Assembly: GCA_020852835.1 (NCBI GenBank)
Contig: JADZAC010000030.1
Span: forward strand, 18,479-82,478
Source: Flavobacteriales bacterium
GTDB taxonomy: Bacteria; Bacteroidota; Bacteroidia; Flavobacteriales_F; PHOS-HE28
Direction: 5' to 3'
DNA: 64,000 bases
The notes under the pieces are model-generated. The model saw only the letters and a program-made list of their open reading frames with translations, had not been told where the DNA came from and did no database searches. The first letter of the stretch is position 1; each line of letters opens with the position of its first letter. This document shows positions 1 through 10,796 of this stretch, piece by piece. Made by a program: the position numbers and the translations under genes.

Positions 1-1
1 A

Positions 2-1840
2 ACCAGCGGCTCCACGGTGACCGTCACCTACAACGCCGGCTGGTACAACAATGAAAACTCGTTCACGCTGTTCAACAATGCGGGCGGCGTGGTGTACGCT
101 TCGCCAGCCAATCCGCCAGGCGGCGTGGCATGGACTGGTACGGCCACGTGCTCCGGTCCCCCGCCGGTGGGCTTTGTATGGACGCCTGCCACCGGCTTGA
201 ACGACCCGGGCGACCCGGAGAGCATGGTATGGGTCACCACGCCGACCATGTACTACCTGGCCGTCTATCCCACCGGGCATCCGGAATGTGCGGTGACGGA
301 CAGCGTGCTTGTATCCCCTCCGCCCAACTTGGAGCCTGGCGAGGATGCGGCCATTACCGTGTGTGAAACCTGGCCCGTGTTCCTCATGACCGATTCCCTG
401 GGCGGCACTCCGGCCACGGACGGCACGTGGAGCAATGCCCAAGGTCCAGTGGCCAGCAACTTCACACCGGCGGCCAATCCCCCCGGGAGCTACTCATTCA
501 CCTACACCGTATCCACCCCGGAGGGATGCCTGGCCACCTCCCAGCTGGACATTACGGTGATCCCCGATACGGACCCCACCTGTTGCGGCATACCGGACGC
601 TGGAGCGGACAACTACTCGTGCAACCTCACCATCGAACTGCACGCCACGCCCGGCAATACCGGCGTTGGCGAATGGAGCGGGCCGGCCGGGGCAATGTTC
701 GCCAATTTTCAAGCCCCCAACACCACGGTGACCATGCCTGCGGGCGGTGGCGGAACGCACTGGTTCTATTGGCGCGAGAACGACGGCGCCTATTGCAACA
801 CGGTGGACAGCGTGCAGATGACCTTCACCGATACCATCATCCCCACGATCACCACCACGGACGCGGTGTGCTACGGCTACTGCGATGGCACCGCGCAGGT
901 GGATGTGGCCGGCGGGAATACGGCCGTGGACTTCATCTATGCGTGGTCATCCGGTACCACCACGACTTCGCCCGACAGCGTGAGCGGATTGTGCGCGGGG
1001 GGATATTTGCTCACGCTCACGGACGACAACGGCTGCACGGCAAGCGACAGCCTGTTCATCGATCAGCCCGTGCTGTTGGAGATGGATGCCACGGTCAGCC
1101 TGCCGGTTATCTGCTCGGGCGATTGCGACGGCCAAGTGCTGATCGAAGACGCGGAAGCCGTGGCCTACAGCTTCGACGGCGGTGCAACCTGGGATACGTT
1201 GCCGTCACTGCAGGATGCTTGCGAGGGCCTTTACCACCTGCGGATCCGCGATGCGGCAGGTTGCTTGGGCGTGGCTTCCATCATGGTCACCGGCCCGCCC
1301 CCGGTGGTGGCTGAATTCGTCTGGAGCCCCACCCCCGCCAATGTGGACGATCCAGTGCAATACTTCCACAGCACCAGCACCGGTGCCGATCACTACTTCT
1401 GGAACATCGGCAACATGGCCTACAGCACCCAACCGGACACGGTGTACCGTTTCTCCGAACAGGTTCCCGGAGCGTACCAGGTGTGCCTAACTGCATACAA
1501 CTACAACAACTGCGCCGACACGGTGTGCCATGAGGTGATCATCGAGGACGTACTGGAGCCTTACGTGCCCAATGCCTTCACCCCGAACGGCGATGGCCAC
1601 AACGATGTGTTCTTCATCAGCACGAACATTCCGGTGATCACGAAGTTCGAGATGTTGATCTATGACCGTTGGGGGCAATTGATCTACCGTACGGAAGACC
1701 CCAATGCACCGTGGATCGGCAGCAGGAACAACAGTGGTGCGATCCTGGCCAGCGGGGTGTATACCTACCGCATCCGGTATGAGATCGCCCGCACCGAGAC
1801 GGAGCGGGAGCTCTTCGGGCATGTATCGTTGTTGAAATAG
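2..1840 (+). CDS. T9SS type B sorted surface protein with SprB and PKD-like repeats, 3' part only
   Basis: The open frame runs in from the left edge, so the N-terminus and any signal peptide are missing; 612 residues are visible. Cys-rich Ig-like/SprB-type repeats with the pattern CYGYCDGTA...YAWSSG...DNGC are seen around residues 280-360, with a second degenerate repeat after it. A PKD-like segment (FVWSPTPANVDDPVQYF) precedes the end. The last ~90 residues are a gliding-motility CHU_C domain (NAFTPNGDGHNDVF, YDRWGQLIY, GVYTYRI), the type B T9SS sorting signal. From the family, the protein should be exported across the outer membrane by the T9SS and be cell-surface attached or released, as in SprB-like adhesins. 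Its ligand cannot be deduced. A strong terminator follows directly. Confidence 0.9.
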   Translation, partial: TSGSTVTVTYNAGWYNNENSFTLFNNAGGVVYASPANPPGGVAWTGTATCSGPPPVGFVWTPATGLNDPGDPESMVWVTTPTMYYLAVYPTGHPECAVTDSVLVSPPPNLEPGEDAAITVCETWPVFLMTDSLGGTPATDGTWSNAQGPVASNFTPAANPPGSYSFTYTVSTPEGCLATSQLDITVIPDTDPTCCGIPDAGADNYSCNLTIELHATPGNTGVGEWSGPAGAMFANFQAPNTTVTMPAGGGGTHWFYWRENDGAYCNTVDSVQMTFTDTIIPTITTTDAVCYGYCDGTAQVDVAGGNTAVDFIYAWSSGTTTTSPDSVSGLCAGGYLLTLTDDNGCTASDSLFIDQPVLLEMDATVSLPVICSGDCDGQVLIEDAEAVAYSFDGGATWDTLPSLQDACEGLYHLRIRDAAGCLGVASIMVTGPPPVVAEFVWSPTPANVDDPVQYFHSTSTGADHYFWNIGNMAYSTQPDTVYRFSEQVPGAYQVCLTAYNYNNCADTVCHEVIIEDVLEPYVPNAFTPNGDGHNDVFFISTNIPVITKFEMLIYDRWGQLIYRTEDPNAPWIGSRNNSGAILASGVYTYRIRYEIARTETERELFGHVSLLK

Positions 1841-1856
1841 CCCGGGTTGCAAGCTC

Positions 1857-1891
1857 AGAAGGGGCCGTCTCTTGGCGAGGCGGCCCCTTCT
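1857..1891. terminator. Bidirectional intrinsic-type terminator
   Basis: A perfect 11-bp inverted repeat (AGAAGGGGCCG at 1857-1867 and CGGCCCCTTCT at 1881-1891) encloses a 13-nt loop, with A/T-rich stem ends. It lies between the converging adhesin gene and the small basic gene and can serve both strands. Confidence 0.8.
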
Positions 1892-1911
1892 GGGGTCCAG
1901 TTGGGAGGGTA

Positions 1912-2043
1912 TCAGTCCTTCTTGGCGGACTGCTTCGCGGCGCGCTTCCCTGCCGGGGCCTTCGCCGCGGCTTCCTTCAGTTGGGCGAGTTTCTTGGCGG
2001 CTTTGCGCTTGCGGTTCAGCTGGGTCCTTTGGTCCTGCGGCAT
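1912..2043 (-). CDS. Small, highly basic protein of 43 residues (hypothetical)
   Basis: The 43-residue reading (start MPQDQRTQLN) is rich in Lys, Arg and Ala (for example KRKAAKKLAQLKEAAAKA) and ends in KKD. An upstream ATG at 2112 would add 23 residues of unrelated composition, so the inner start is preferred. The converging terminator at 1857-1891 fits a real transcript. Lys/Ala-rich small proteins of this kind often bind nucleic acid, but no family is recognised. Low complexity makes chance coding possible. Confidence 0.5.
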   Translation of the reverse strand: MPQDQRTQLNRKRKAAKKLAQLKEAAAKAPAGKRAAKQSAKKD

Positions 2044-2496
2044 GGTGATGAATTTGGGCCGCGAAAATAGGCGCAGCGCACCGCATGGCAAAGCACAACG
2101 CCAGCGCATCACCTCATCTCATTTCGCAAGAACAGGGCACCCATGGTTGCGCTGCTGGTCCATTGCAGGGCATGATGTGCGGCCCGTTGCACAGCGGGAC
2201 CTACGGAACGAGCCACGCTGAAGCGATGCCGAAAAAGAGCAAGCAGATCGGCTGATATTGAATGTCCAATTGGAATTATCTGGAAAAATCACGAGGTCGA
2301 CCGACCGACGGACCTTGCGCCCGTGTAGCGGCCTGCAGCACCAAAACCTGCTGTAAGCCTTGGTAGATCAGTAAAGGCGATGGACCTGGCCACATGGCTG
2401 GACAACGCCAAGTAGCCATGTTGGCTCCGGGGATCTTGGGGTTGTACTTTAGAATTCCCCAAGTTCCACATCCCGGCCCCGGATCTTCGGCCCGCC
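2044..2496. other. Intergenic stretch without a convincing gene
   Basis: About 450 bp between the small basic gene and the 3' end of ettA. Short open frames exist on both strands, but none has a recognisable domain or a plausible start context. The middle part (around 2250-2290) is clearly more A/T-rich than its surroundings. No repeat or RNA gene was identified. Confidence 0.5.
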
Positions 2497-4188
<1,692 letters not shown>

Positions 4189-4303
4189 TTTGTTCACTGA
4201 TTTCAGCCGGGGGTTGCGCCCCGGCGTTTGGATTTGGGGCGGCAAAGGTCCGGGATCTTTCGGGAACTTGGTTGATCGGGTGAAAGTCCGGCCCGTTCAC
4301 CGG

Positions 4304-5851
4304 TCAGTCGGCAGTATAAAGCTCCAACCGTTGCCACCGATGCAACCGGTGCAAAGGCGGGAGCGTGCTTGCACCGAGTCCGGCATCCCGCCATACCCCG
4401 CCCGGTGTTTGGCCGTGGCTGGGTGCCACCAGCAGGAACAGGCGCCCGCCCGGAGCGGGCGAGCCGCGCAGCATACCAAGGTTACCCTGTGCACAAGCCA
4501 GATAGAAGGCCACCGGCGCATCCCAAGGCAGCTGTGCGCCCACCCGGTCCCCCGGACGGGTGTTTTGGGCCAACCATGCCGCCGCGGGCCGGGCCTCGGC
4601 AAAGTGCTCCTTGGGGTTGTCGCTACCGCGCAAGGCGCCCCAGCCCAGCAACAAGAGGGTGGCAGAGGCTCCAACGAGCGAGCGCCGTCCCACGTCGGAT
4701 CCCGGGGCCAGCTTGTCCTGAACAGCCTTCAAGAGGTGGAACAGCCCGATGGCTGCACCCAGCCACAGCACCAGCAGGGCATACGTCCACACTGCGGGGG
4801 GCAACGCCCAGTGCTGCACCAGGACCAGGGGCAAGGCGCCCAGGACCATTGCCAACAGCAACCACCGGTACTTGCTGCTCACGTATGCCGCATAGCTGCC
4901 GCCCATCAGGGCGGCGATCATCACTCCCGGCGGTGCCGTATGCGCAAAATATGCCCAAGCCTCCAGGGCATTTTCTTGCTGCGCCCGTGGAAAGCCGGAC
5001 CAAGGCACGGCTTGGAAGGCCGGATGGTGCAGCAAGTGGTCCACGCTGTGGGCAACGATCACCGGCATGTAACAGCACAACACCAGCACCAACGCCAACA
5101 GAAAGGAAGCTGCCAGCTTGAGCATGCGCCGGCGCAAGGTGGTGTTGTAATGGGCAAAGAGCTGAAAGAGCGACCAGGCATAGGCCATCAACGCCGGGTA
5201 CGCCATGGCCGGAGTGGTCCACATGCCCAGGGCGCAAGCCACGGCCAAGAGCATCACGCTGGGCAGGTTCTCCGTGCGCACGAAGTTCCAGGCCGCCAGC
5301 AAAGCGCAAAGTGTAAACAGCCATACCATGCTGAACCCACGTGCCATGGCGGAGAATTCCACCAGCGGCCCGCTCACGGCGATCATGCACAGGAAGACCA
5401 CCGCGATGTGGCGATTGAACACAAAACGGGCAAAGGCATATCCCAAGGGCATGACCAGCAGCCCGGCCAACAGTGCCGGAAGCCGCAATGCCCATGGATG
5501 AATGCCGAAGAGCAAGAGGGAGATCCGCACCAGGCCCGAATGAAGCATGTGGTTGGCCGGCACGGAATAGTCGCTGAACAAGAACCCGAAGGAGCGGCTG
5601 GCAAAGGCGGAGTAGGTCAAGGCTTCCTCATAGGTCACCGGCAGGTCCATGCGCAGGATCCGGAGCACTGCACCTAGGGCGAGCACCAGCAGCACCACTG
5701 CCCGATGGCGGGCACTGGTGTGATGCACGAGCCTTGTCCATGCGGCGCCCATGCCCTGCCCCAGGCCCCTCCAGCCGGGCAGGTGATGGCGGCGTTTCTG
5801 CCGCTTCCGCTCTTCCGCCATATTGGCCACGGCAACCGCTTCGTGGTGCAT
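4304..5851 (-). CDS. GT39-like polytopic membrane glycosyltransferase (ArnT/PMT superfamily)
   Basis: A protein of about 515 residues with roughly ten hydrophobic helices spread from residue 50 to 410 and a soluble C-terminal part of ~100 residues. A Glu pair in the first periplasmic loop (LPVTYEEALTY) occupies the place of the acidic motif of GT-C enzymes, which move a sugar from a polyprenyl phosphate to an acceptor on the outer face of the inner membrane. The acceptor is unknown. The second GT-C-like gene at 15264-16694 has a similar plan. Start: a perfect -7 element (5855-5862) ends 3 nt before ATG 5851, which would make the mRNA nearly leaderless; ATG 5821 (MAEERKRQ) is the alternative. 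The open frame continues far upstream across murQ, but that part is antisense shadow. Confidence 0.75.
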   Translation of the reverse strand: MHHEAVAVANMAEERKRQKRRHHLPGWRGLGQGMGAAWTRLVHHTSARHRAVVLLVLALGAVLRILRMDLPVTYEEALTYSAFASRSFGFLFSDYSVPANHMLHSGLVRISLLLFGIHPWALRLPALLAGLLVMPLGYAFARFVFNRHIAVVFLCMIAVSGPLVEFSAMARGFSMVWLFTLCALLAAWNFVRTENLPSVMLLAVACALGMWTTPAMAYPALMAYAWSLFQLFAHYNTTLRRRMLKLAASFLLALVLVLCCYMPVIVAHSVDHLLHHPAFQAVPWSGFPRAQQENALEAWAYFAHTAPPGVMIAALMGGSYAAYVSSKYRWLLLAMVLGALPLVLVQHWALPPAVWTYALLVLWLGAAIGLFHLLKAVQDKLAPGSDVGRRSLVGASATLLLLGWGALRGSDNPKEHFAEARPAAAWLAQNTRPGDRVGAQLPWDAPVAFYLACAQGNLGMLRGSPAPGGRLFLLVAPSHGQTPGGVWRDAGLGASTLPPLHRLHRWQRLELYTAD

Positions 5852-5854
5852 GGC

Positions 5855-5862
5855 CAAAAATA
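5855..5862 (-). promoter_or_regulatory. Bacteroidota -7 element, 3 nt before a start codon
   Basis: The minus strand reads TATTTTTG, a perfect TAnnTTTG, followed by GCC and ATG 5851. No clear -33 TTTG is seen at the usual distance. Confidence 0.55.
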
Positions 5863-5920
5863 GCGGAGGTGCAGCACGTCTCGCCCGCTGTGCGCAACTT
5901 CGCGGCCAACGGCCGCCCCC

Positions 5921-6727
5921 ATGGAACGCATTACCGAATCCGCCTCGCGCTACAACCACTTGGAGCGCATGACCACCGAGGAGCTCCTGCGCAACATCAA
6001 CCGGGAAGACCACCTGGTGGCGGATGCCGTGCAGCAGGTGATCCCCGCCTTGGAACGTTTTGTGGATGCGTTGGCCGAACGCATGGGCGAGGGTGGCCGT
6101 CTGTTCTACCTGGGTGCCGGCACCAGCGGCAGGCTGGGCATAGTGGATGCGAGCGAATGTCCGCCCACGTTCGGCGTGCCGCAAGGCATGGTGGTAGGCC
6201 TCATTGCCGGCGGGGATGGCGCCATCCGGAAGGCCGTGGAGTTTGCAGAGGACGACCGCGAACAAGGTTGGAAGGACCTGCAGGAACATGCCATCGGCAA
6301 TACGGACACCGTGGTCGGATTGGCGGCGAGCGGAAGTACGCCCTATGTGGTCGGCGCGTTGGAACGTGCCCGGGATGCGGGGTTGCTTACCGCATGCATC
6401 ACCTGCAATCCGGAAAGCCCGGTTACGCGCGTGTGCGACCATCCCTTGGTGGCCGTGGTAGGCCCCGAGTTCGTAACGGGCAGTACGCGCATGAAAAGCG
6501 GCACGGCCCAAAAGCTGCTGCTGAACATGATCAGCACGGTGGCCATGATCAAATTGGGGCGGGTGCAGGGCAACCGCATGGTGGACATGCAACTGAGCAA
6601 CAACAAACTGGTGGACCGCGGCACCCGCATGGTGATGGACGGCCTGGGCGTGGATTATGCCACGGCCAATGCCCTGCTGAAGCAGTACGGAACGGTGCGC
6701 AAAGCCGTGGCAAGCGGTCGGAAATAG
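5921..6727 (+). CDS. murQ: N-acetylmuramic acid 6-phosphate etherase
   Basis: A 268-residue SIS-domain enzyme that cleaves the lactyl ether of MurNAc-6-phosphate to GlcNAc-6-phosphate and D-lactate during peptidoglycan recycling in the cytoplasm. Recognisable family motifs are YLGAGTSGRLG with SECPPTFG (the first catalytic Glu region, about residues 65-85), AGGDGAIRKAVEFAEDD (second Glu region, about 100-118), the SIS motif ASGSTPYVVGAL, and the C-terminal block TRMKSGTAQKLLLNM. The length is at the short end of the family (E. coli about 298), as usual in Bacteroidota. It is transcribed divergently from the GT39-like gene with 69 bp between starts. No MurNAc kinase gene lies beside it in the window. 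Confidence 0.95.
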   Translation: MERITESASRYNHLERMTTEELLRNINREDHLVADAVQQVIPALERFVDALAERMGEGGRLFYLGAGTSGRLGIVDASECPPTFGVPQGMVVGLIAGGDGAIRKAVEFAEDDREQGWKDLQEHAIGNTDTVVGLAASGSTPYVVGALERARDAGLLTACITCNPESPVTRVCDHPLVAVVGPEFVTGSTRMKSGTAQKLLLNMISTVAMIKLGRVQGNRMVDMQLSNNKLVDRGTRMVMDGLGVDYATANALLKQYGTVRKAVASGRK

Positions 6728-6819
6728 GGGCCTGGGCGGGTGCCTTGCCCGATTGCCCCGCGCCGGTTTGTTGCCGTGAGGTCCGTACCGGCTATTTTCG
6801 GGCACCACCCCCGCAAGCC

Positions 6820-8577
6820 ATGCGCCACCTGTTGTTGCTTTCGAGCCTGATGATCGTTCACCTGGCGCACGCACAATGCGCGGATTGTTTGCCCGATGCG
6901 GACTGCACGGTATCCCCGGCCTATCCCACCTTGTGCCCCGAAACACCGCCGGACGCCACGGCAGGGCAGTACTATGAAGCGGTTGCCACCTTCTGGATGC
7001 CGCCGTCATTCACCGATCCTGAAAGCGGGTTCACGGTTTCCCTTCAGCAGATGACCGTAACGGGAGTATCGGGCCTGCCCTTTGGGATGGACCTCAGCTT
7101 TAACCATCCCACCGGAGTATACCACCCTCAGGAAGAACAGCATGGCTGCGGCCGGATCTGCGGCACGCCCGTGGCCCCTGGAACATTTCCGGTGACCATC
7201 AGTGTGCTGGCGGAGGTGAGCTTGAGCGGGATACCCCTCAGCATACCCCAATCACTCACCCTCTACTTGAACGTTTTGCCCGGCAGCGGTGCCAATGCGG
7301 GCTTCACCTTTTCACCCATGAACGGGTGCAGCCCGGTGGAAGTAGCCTTCCAGGCCCTGATCAACGGCAGCCCCTCGCCCACCGCCTACAGCTGGCAATT
7401 CGGCGATGGCACGGTGGGCACCGGGGAAGAACCGCCCTTGCACGCGTACACAGTGCCGGGGCAGTACGTGGTCACCTTGCAAACCTCCATCGGAGGTTAT
7501 GTGCTGGACCATGTGGAGCTGTCCACCGTGAACGGCAACTGGTGCGGCGACATTGAGGAGCCGAACATCCCCTTATTGGGCTGCCAGGGGTCACCGGACC
7601 CCTACTTCGTGCTCACCGACGGCCAAGGCTATACGTTCACCTCGGCCACGGTGAACAACTCCACCGCCGCCAGTTGGGGCGACCTCGGCGTACCCCTTAA
7701 TACCCCGCCCTACTCCATAGCCTTTATGGATGAAGATGCCATCAGTGCGGACGACGCGTTGGGGACTTTCAACCTCCCTGCCATTGAAGCAGGCACCATA
7801 CCCTTCAACGTAGCTGCGGGCACCACGGGCAACCTGTTGCTGCAAGAAACGGTGCAGGCCGAATTCTTCCATGTGGACACAGTGGAAGTCTTTCCGGCAC
7901 CGGAAGTTGTTTTATTGCTGGACACCGTCGGTGGCGCGCTCTGCACCGCTGACAGCAGCCTGATGACCTATATATGGTTCCTGGACGGGGATACGGTGCC
8001 CGGCCTTGGCACCCCTTGCATCACGCCAACAGGCCCCGGGGCCTGGCAGGTGCAAGGCATCACCGAGCTGGGTTGCGCGGCCACCAGCAATACGGTCATC
8101 ATCTGCCCCACCTTTACCATCACCGCCACCGGCCCGGTGCTGCAAGTTCCGTCGGGGTATGCCTCCTACGCATGGACATACCAAGGCAGCGCCATTGGCG
8201 GCAATGACCCGTTCCTGGTCACCCAAGGCGATGGCGCCTATGCGGTGAGCGCCACCGCTTCCAACGGTTGCGTAGTGAACGCCACCTATGAGCTGATCAC
8301 GGCCGGGCTCGGGGAAAACCATTCCACCGGAAAGGGTCTGTTCGTGTTTCCATCACCGAACAATGGGCGGTTCCAAGTGGTGGCTTCAGGCCTGGCCGGA
8401 TCCCGGGCCGAGGCGCGGATATTGGATGCCTTGGGCCGGGTGGTGCAGCGTTATGGATGGCCAGTGGAACAAGGCCAGGTTCAAGTCTGGGTGGAGACGG
8501 CCTTGCCCAGCGGCACGTACCTGCTGCAACTATCGGACGCACGGCACACCCGGTACGGCCGGTTTTCGGTGCATTAG
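6820..8577 (+). CDS. PKD-domain secreted protein with T9SS type A sorting domain
   Basis: 585 residues. The signal peptide MRHLLLLSSLMIVHLAHA is followed by a Cys-rich N-terminal part (CADCLPDADC). A PKD domain sits near residues 155-225 (SWQFGDGT...GQYVVTLQT), then Ig-like segments. The C-terminus (FPSPNNGRFQV, ARILDALGRVV, SGTYLLQL) is a type A T9SS sorting domain, so the mature protein should be surface-anchored or released. A -7-like TATTTTCG (6793-6800) lies 19 nt before the start. The open frame extends upstream over murQ in another frame and is ignored there. Function beyond binding or adhesion cannot be given. Confidence 0.85.
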   Translation: MRHLLLLSSLMIVHLAHAQCADCLPDADCTVSPAYPTLCPETPPDATAGQYYEAVATFWMPPSFTDPESGFTVSLQQMTVTGVSGLPFGMDLSFNHPTGVYHPQEEQHGCGRICGTPVAPGTFPVTISVLAEVSLSGIPLSIPQSLTLYLNVLPGSGANAGFTFSPMNGCSPVEVAFQALINGSPSPTAYSWQFGDGTVGTGEEPPLHAYTVPGQYVVTLQTSIGGYVLDHVELSTVNGNWCGDIEEPNIPLLGCQGSPDPYFVLTDGQGYTFTSATVNNSTAASWGDLGVPLNTPPYSIAFMDEDAISADDALGTFNLPAIEAGTIPFNVAAGTTGNLLLQETVQAEFFHVDTVEVFPAPEVVLLLDTVGGALCTADSSLMTYIWFLDGDTVPGLGTPCITPTGPGAWQVQGITELGCAATSNTVIICPTFTITATGPVLQVPSGYASYAWTYQGSAIGGNDPFLVTQGDGAYAVSATASNGCVVNATYELITAGLGENHSTGKGLFVFPSPNNGRFQVVASGLAGSRAEARILDALGRVVQRYGWPVEQGQVQVWVETALPSGTYLLQLSDARHTRYGRFSVH

Positions 8578-8649
8578 CCCGAACACACATACCGATCAAG
8601 GAAACGGCCATTGCCGCACAATGCCGGTGCAAGCCGAAATTTGCACGCC

Positions 8650-9222
8650 ATGCACGCGATCGAACCTTGGTTCAACTGGCGCCATCTGTACATGGCGGAG
8701 GAGGATCCCCGATCGCCCTTTCATGGAGTGGAGCACAGCGAGTTTGAGTTCACCCATGCCGTGTACGACCATGTGCTGCACCCGCAATGGGATGCTTTCG
8801 GCAGCAGCACCCTCTACCTGAAGGTGATCTATGCGGAATATGATGACAGATATACGGTCATCGAGCTGATCGGCGAGTGGAACGACTTGCTGCACAATGA
8901 TGTGATGTACCTCAAACGGGAAGTGGTGGAGCCGATGATGGCCGAAGGCATTTCCAAATTCATCCTCATCGGGGAGAACGTACTGAATTTCCATGCGGGT
9001 GAGGACGACTACTATGCGGAATGGTTCGATGAGGCAATGGACGCCGGCGGTTGGATTGCCCTGTTGAATTTCCTGCCGCATGTACGTGAAGACCTCCAGA
9101 CTGCTGGCTTGGACCAGTACCTGGTATTCGGTGGCCGCTTGGACCGAATGCCATGGCGCACCATGGAACCCGGCGAGTTGTTCGCTGAAGCGGATGCGCA
9201 CGTGGTGAAACGGCTTGGATGA
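8650..9222 (+). CDS. Conserved hypothetical cytoplasmic protein, 190 residues
   Basis: No signal peptide or membrane segment. It is acidic and rich in aromatic residues (WFNWRHLYMAEEDPRSPF near the N-terminus, GEDDYYAEWFDEAMDAGGW near residue 130). Alternating strand and helix patterns (YTVIELIGEW, ISKFILIGENVLNF, LDQYLVFGGRL) suggest a small alpha/beta fold, but no named family is recognised. The start MHAIEPWFNW is chosen over an ATG 39 nt upstream because GAAATTTG, a one-mismatch -7 element at 8636-8643, ends 6 nt before it. It converges with the NUDIX gene. Confidence 0.65.
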   Translation: MHAIEPWFNWRHLYMAEEDPRSPFHGVEHSEFEFTHAVYDHVLHPQWDAFGSSTLYLKVIYAEYDDRYTVIELIGEWNDLLHNDVMYLKREVVEPMMAEGISKFILIGENVLNFHAGEDDYYAEWFDEAMDAGGWIALLNFLPHVREDLQTAGLDQYLVFGGRLDRMPWRTMEPGELFAEADAHVVKRLG

Positions 9223-9295
9223 CCACCCCATGGGCAAGCCTTGGGCCGGTGGCCCGGGCGAACGAACTGGGGAGGTTCACGCCGCGGAAAGGTGC

Positions 9296-9754
9296 CTAAT
9301 GGAGCCGGCCCTGCCTTGATCCATCGAGGATCAACTGCAGGACCACCCGGTCGATCGGCAGGTCCACATCCGTGATCCGCGCCTCGTGCAAGGGGAGCCA
9401 CCGCAGTTTTTGCCCGAATTCCACCATGGGCCCGGGCGCAGGTGCCCCGTCCACGATCGCCCCGGGCTCATCCAACCGGAACGTGTAGTAGATGCTGACG
9501 ATCTGGTCTTCCGGGCGGAAAGCACTGGGCTGGAAAAAATCGGTGGTGTAGAAATGGCGCAGGTCCATGGCCTCCATGCCCAGTTCTTCATGGATCTCAC
9601 GCCGGAGGCCTTCGAGCGTGCCTTCTCCCGGAACCAAGCCCCCTCCCGGAAATTTAGTGATCTGTCTGCCCCCGATCGTCTCCTCGGAAAGCAGCACGCA
9701 TCCGGCATGGAGAAGCAGGCCGTACACACGGATATTGAACCGGGATACCATCAT
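9296..9754 (-). CDS. NUDIX hydrolase
   Basis: 152 residues with a clear Nudix box around residues 35-60: GGGLVPGEGTLEGLRREI followed by HEELG fits GX5EX7REUXEEXGU, which binds the divalent metal that hydrolyses a nucleoside diphosphate linked to another group. The substrate is not evident. The gene starts inside the mnmD stop codon (ATGA overlap, 9751-9754), so it is translationally coupled to mnmD. A second Met directly follows the first (MMVSRF), so the start may be 3 nt shorter. Confidence 0.85.
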   Translation of the reverse strand: MMVSRFNIRVYGLLLHAGCVLLSEETIGGRQITKFPGGGLVPGEGTLEGLRREIHEELGMEAMDLRHFYTTDFFQPSAFRPEDQIVSIYYTFRLDEPGAIVDGAPAPGPMVEFGQKLRWLPLHEARITDVDLPIDRVVLQLILDGSRQGRLH

Positions 9755-10458
9755 GCAGGCCGTTGTGCGCGCACCATGTGCCTTTTCCCCGGCGGGCCGG
9801 GCAAGCGTTCCACCAGCAGCCCTGCAGCCTGCATGGCGCGGCGAGCTTCGCCTTGGGCGCAGTAAGTCACCAAGAGCGCACCGGGCCGCATGGCTTGGTA
9901 AACGCAGCGGAACACGTCCACCGTCCACATTGCCGGTTGTACGCTTGGTGCGAAGGCATCGAAGTACACCACGTCAAAGGCTTCCTTTGCGCTGAGCCGC
10001 TGCACCTCCTTGCGGTCCACGCGGAACCTGAATCCGTCGCCCGGCTGCACCGTGCTGTCCGGCATGGCGTCCATTATGGTTTCATAGGCTTCCCGGCACC
10101 CCGGGTGGTCGATCCGGGCGGGGTGGTCCAATGCGCTGCGCAGCCCGACGGGCAAGGGATAGGGCTCCAAGGCATGGTATTCCACCTGCAAGCCGCGGAT
10201 CTCGGATTCAATCCAAGTGAGCAGAGCATTCAGGCCGGTGCCCAGGCCGACCTCCAGTACGTCCACCTGTTGCTTGCCGCAAGCCAAAAGCCCATGTGCG
10301 ATGTACACATGGCGACTTTCGGAAAGTGCACCGTGGAGCGAATGATAATGTTCCTTCAGCCCTGGGCTGTCCAGCGTATAGGAACCGTCCGCTGTTCGCA
10401 CGGGCACCAGGTCGGTCGGCGGAAAACCGTGGGGGAGGATCAACGGATGATGGGCCAC
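9751..10458 (-). CDS. mnmD: tRNA (5-methylaminomethyl-2-thiouridine) methyltransferase, MnmD type
   Basis: 235 residues with a Rossmann SAM-binding fold: VDVLEVGLGTGLNAL is motif I (near residue 70), FDVVYFDAFAPSVQPAMW carries the DAFxP motif of the MnmC/MnmD methyltransferase family (near 165). It completes the wobble-uridine modification mnm5s2U34 in tRNA. Unlike E. coli MnmC there is no fused FAD oxidase domain, which is the standalone MnmD form. The start is GTG at 10458, preceded 4 nt upstream by TTTCTTTG, a degenerate -7 element. It overlaps the downstream NUDIX gene by 4 nt. Confidence 0.85.
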   Translation of the reverse strand: MAHHPLILPHGFPPTDLVPVRTADGSYTLDSPGLKEHYHSLHGALSESRHVYIAHGLLACGKQQVDVLEVGLGTGLNALLTWIESEIRGLQVEYHALEPYPLPVGLRSALDHPARIDHPGCREAYETIMDAMPDSTVQPGDGFRFRVDRKEVQRLSAKEAFDVVYFDAFAPSVQPAMWTVDVFRCVYQAMRPGALLVTYCAQGEARRAMQAAGLLVERLPGPPGKRHMVRAQRPA

Positions 10459-10575
10459 GGCACAAAGAAACGCGGCGGGCGGCGTGGAACCACCCCTATG
10501 GCCAGGGCAAACGCATCCAAGTCACTGTATCTATCGGAAGTTTGTAGAAGGAATTGCTCATAGGATCTTGTTGAA

Positions 10576-10714
10576 TGGGGCTTCGGCTCCGCTCAGCCCA
10601 GTGTGCACCTTAACGACAATTGAAATGAGAAACTGGGCTGAGCATAAGCGTAGCGGCACTCCCGCTTCGGCTCCTCTCAGCAGGATGCACCGCATCCGAG
10701 GAGCCGAAGCCCCA
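10576..10714. repeat. Nested inverted repeat with internal direct repeat
   Basis: Outer arms: TGGGGCTTCGGCTCC (10576-10590) and its exact complement GGAGCCGAAGCCCCA (10700-10714). Inner arms: GCTCAGCCCAGT (10591-10602) and ACTGGGCTGAGC (10632-10643), also exact. A third copy of the left arm core, CTTCGGCTCC followed by TCTCAG, lies at 10665-10680 in direct orientation. The 339 bp between mnmD and the PorE-like gene (10459-10796) hold no other recognisable feature. Confidence 0.8.
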
Positions 10715-10796
10715 ACGATGATCACTCACAAGCCGCTTGCAGCAACAGTTGCCTACGGCACGGGTGGCCTGCAATTTTGATGCGTTTGGCCTGCCC

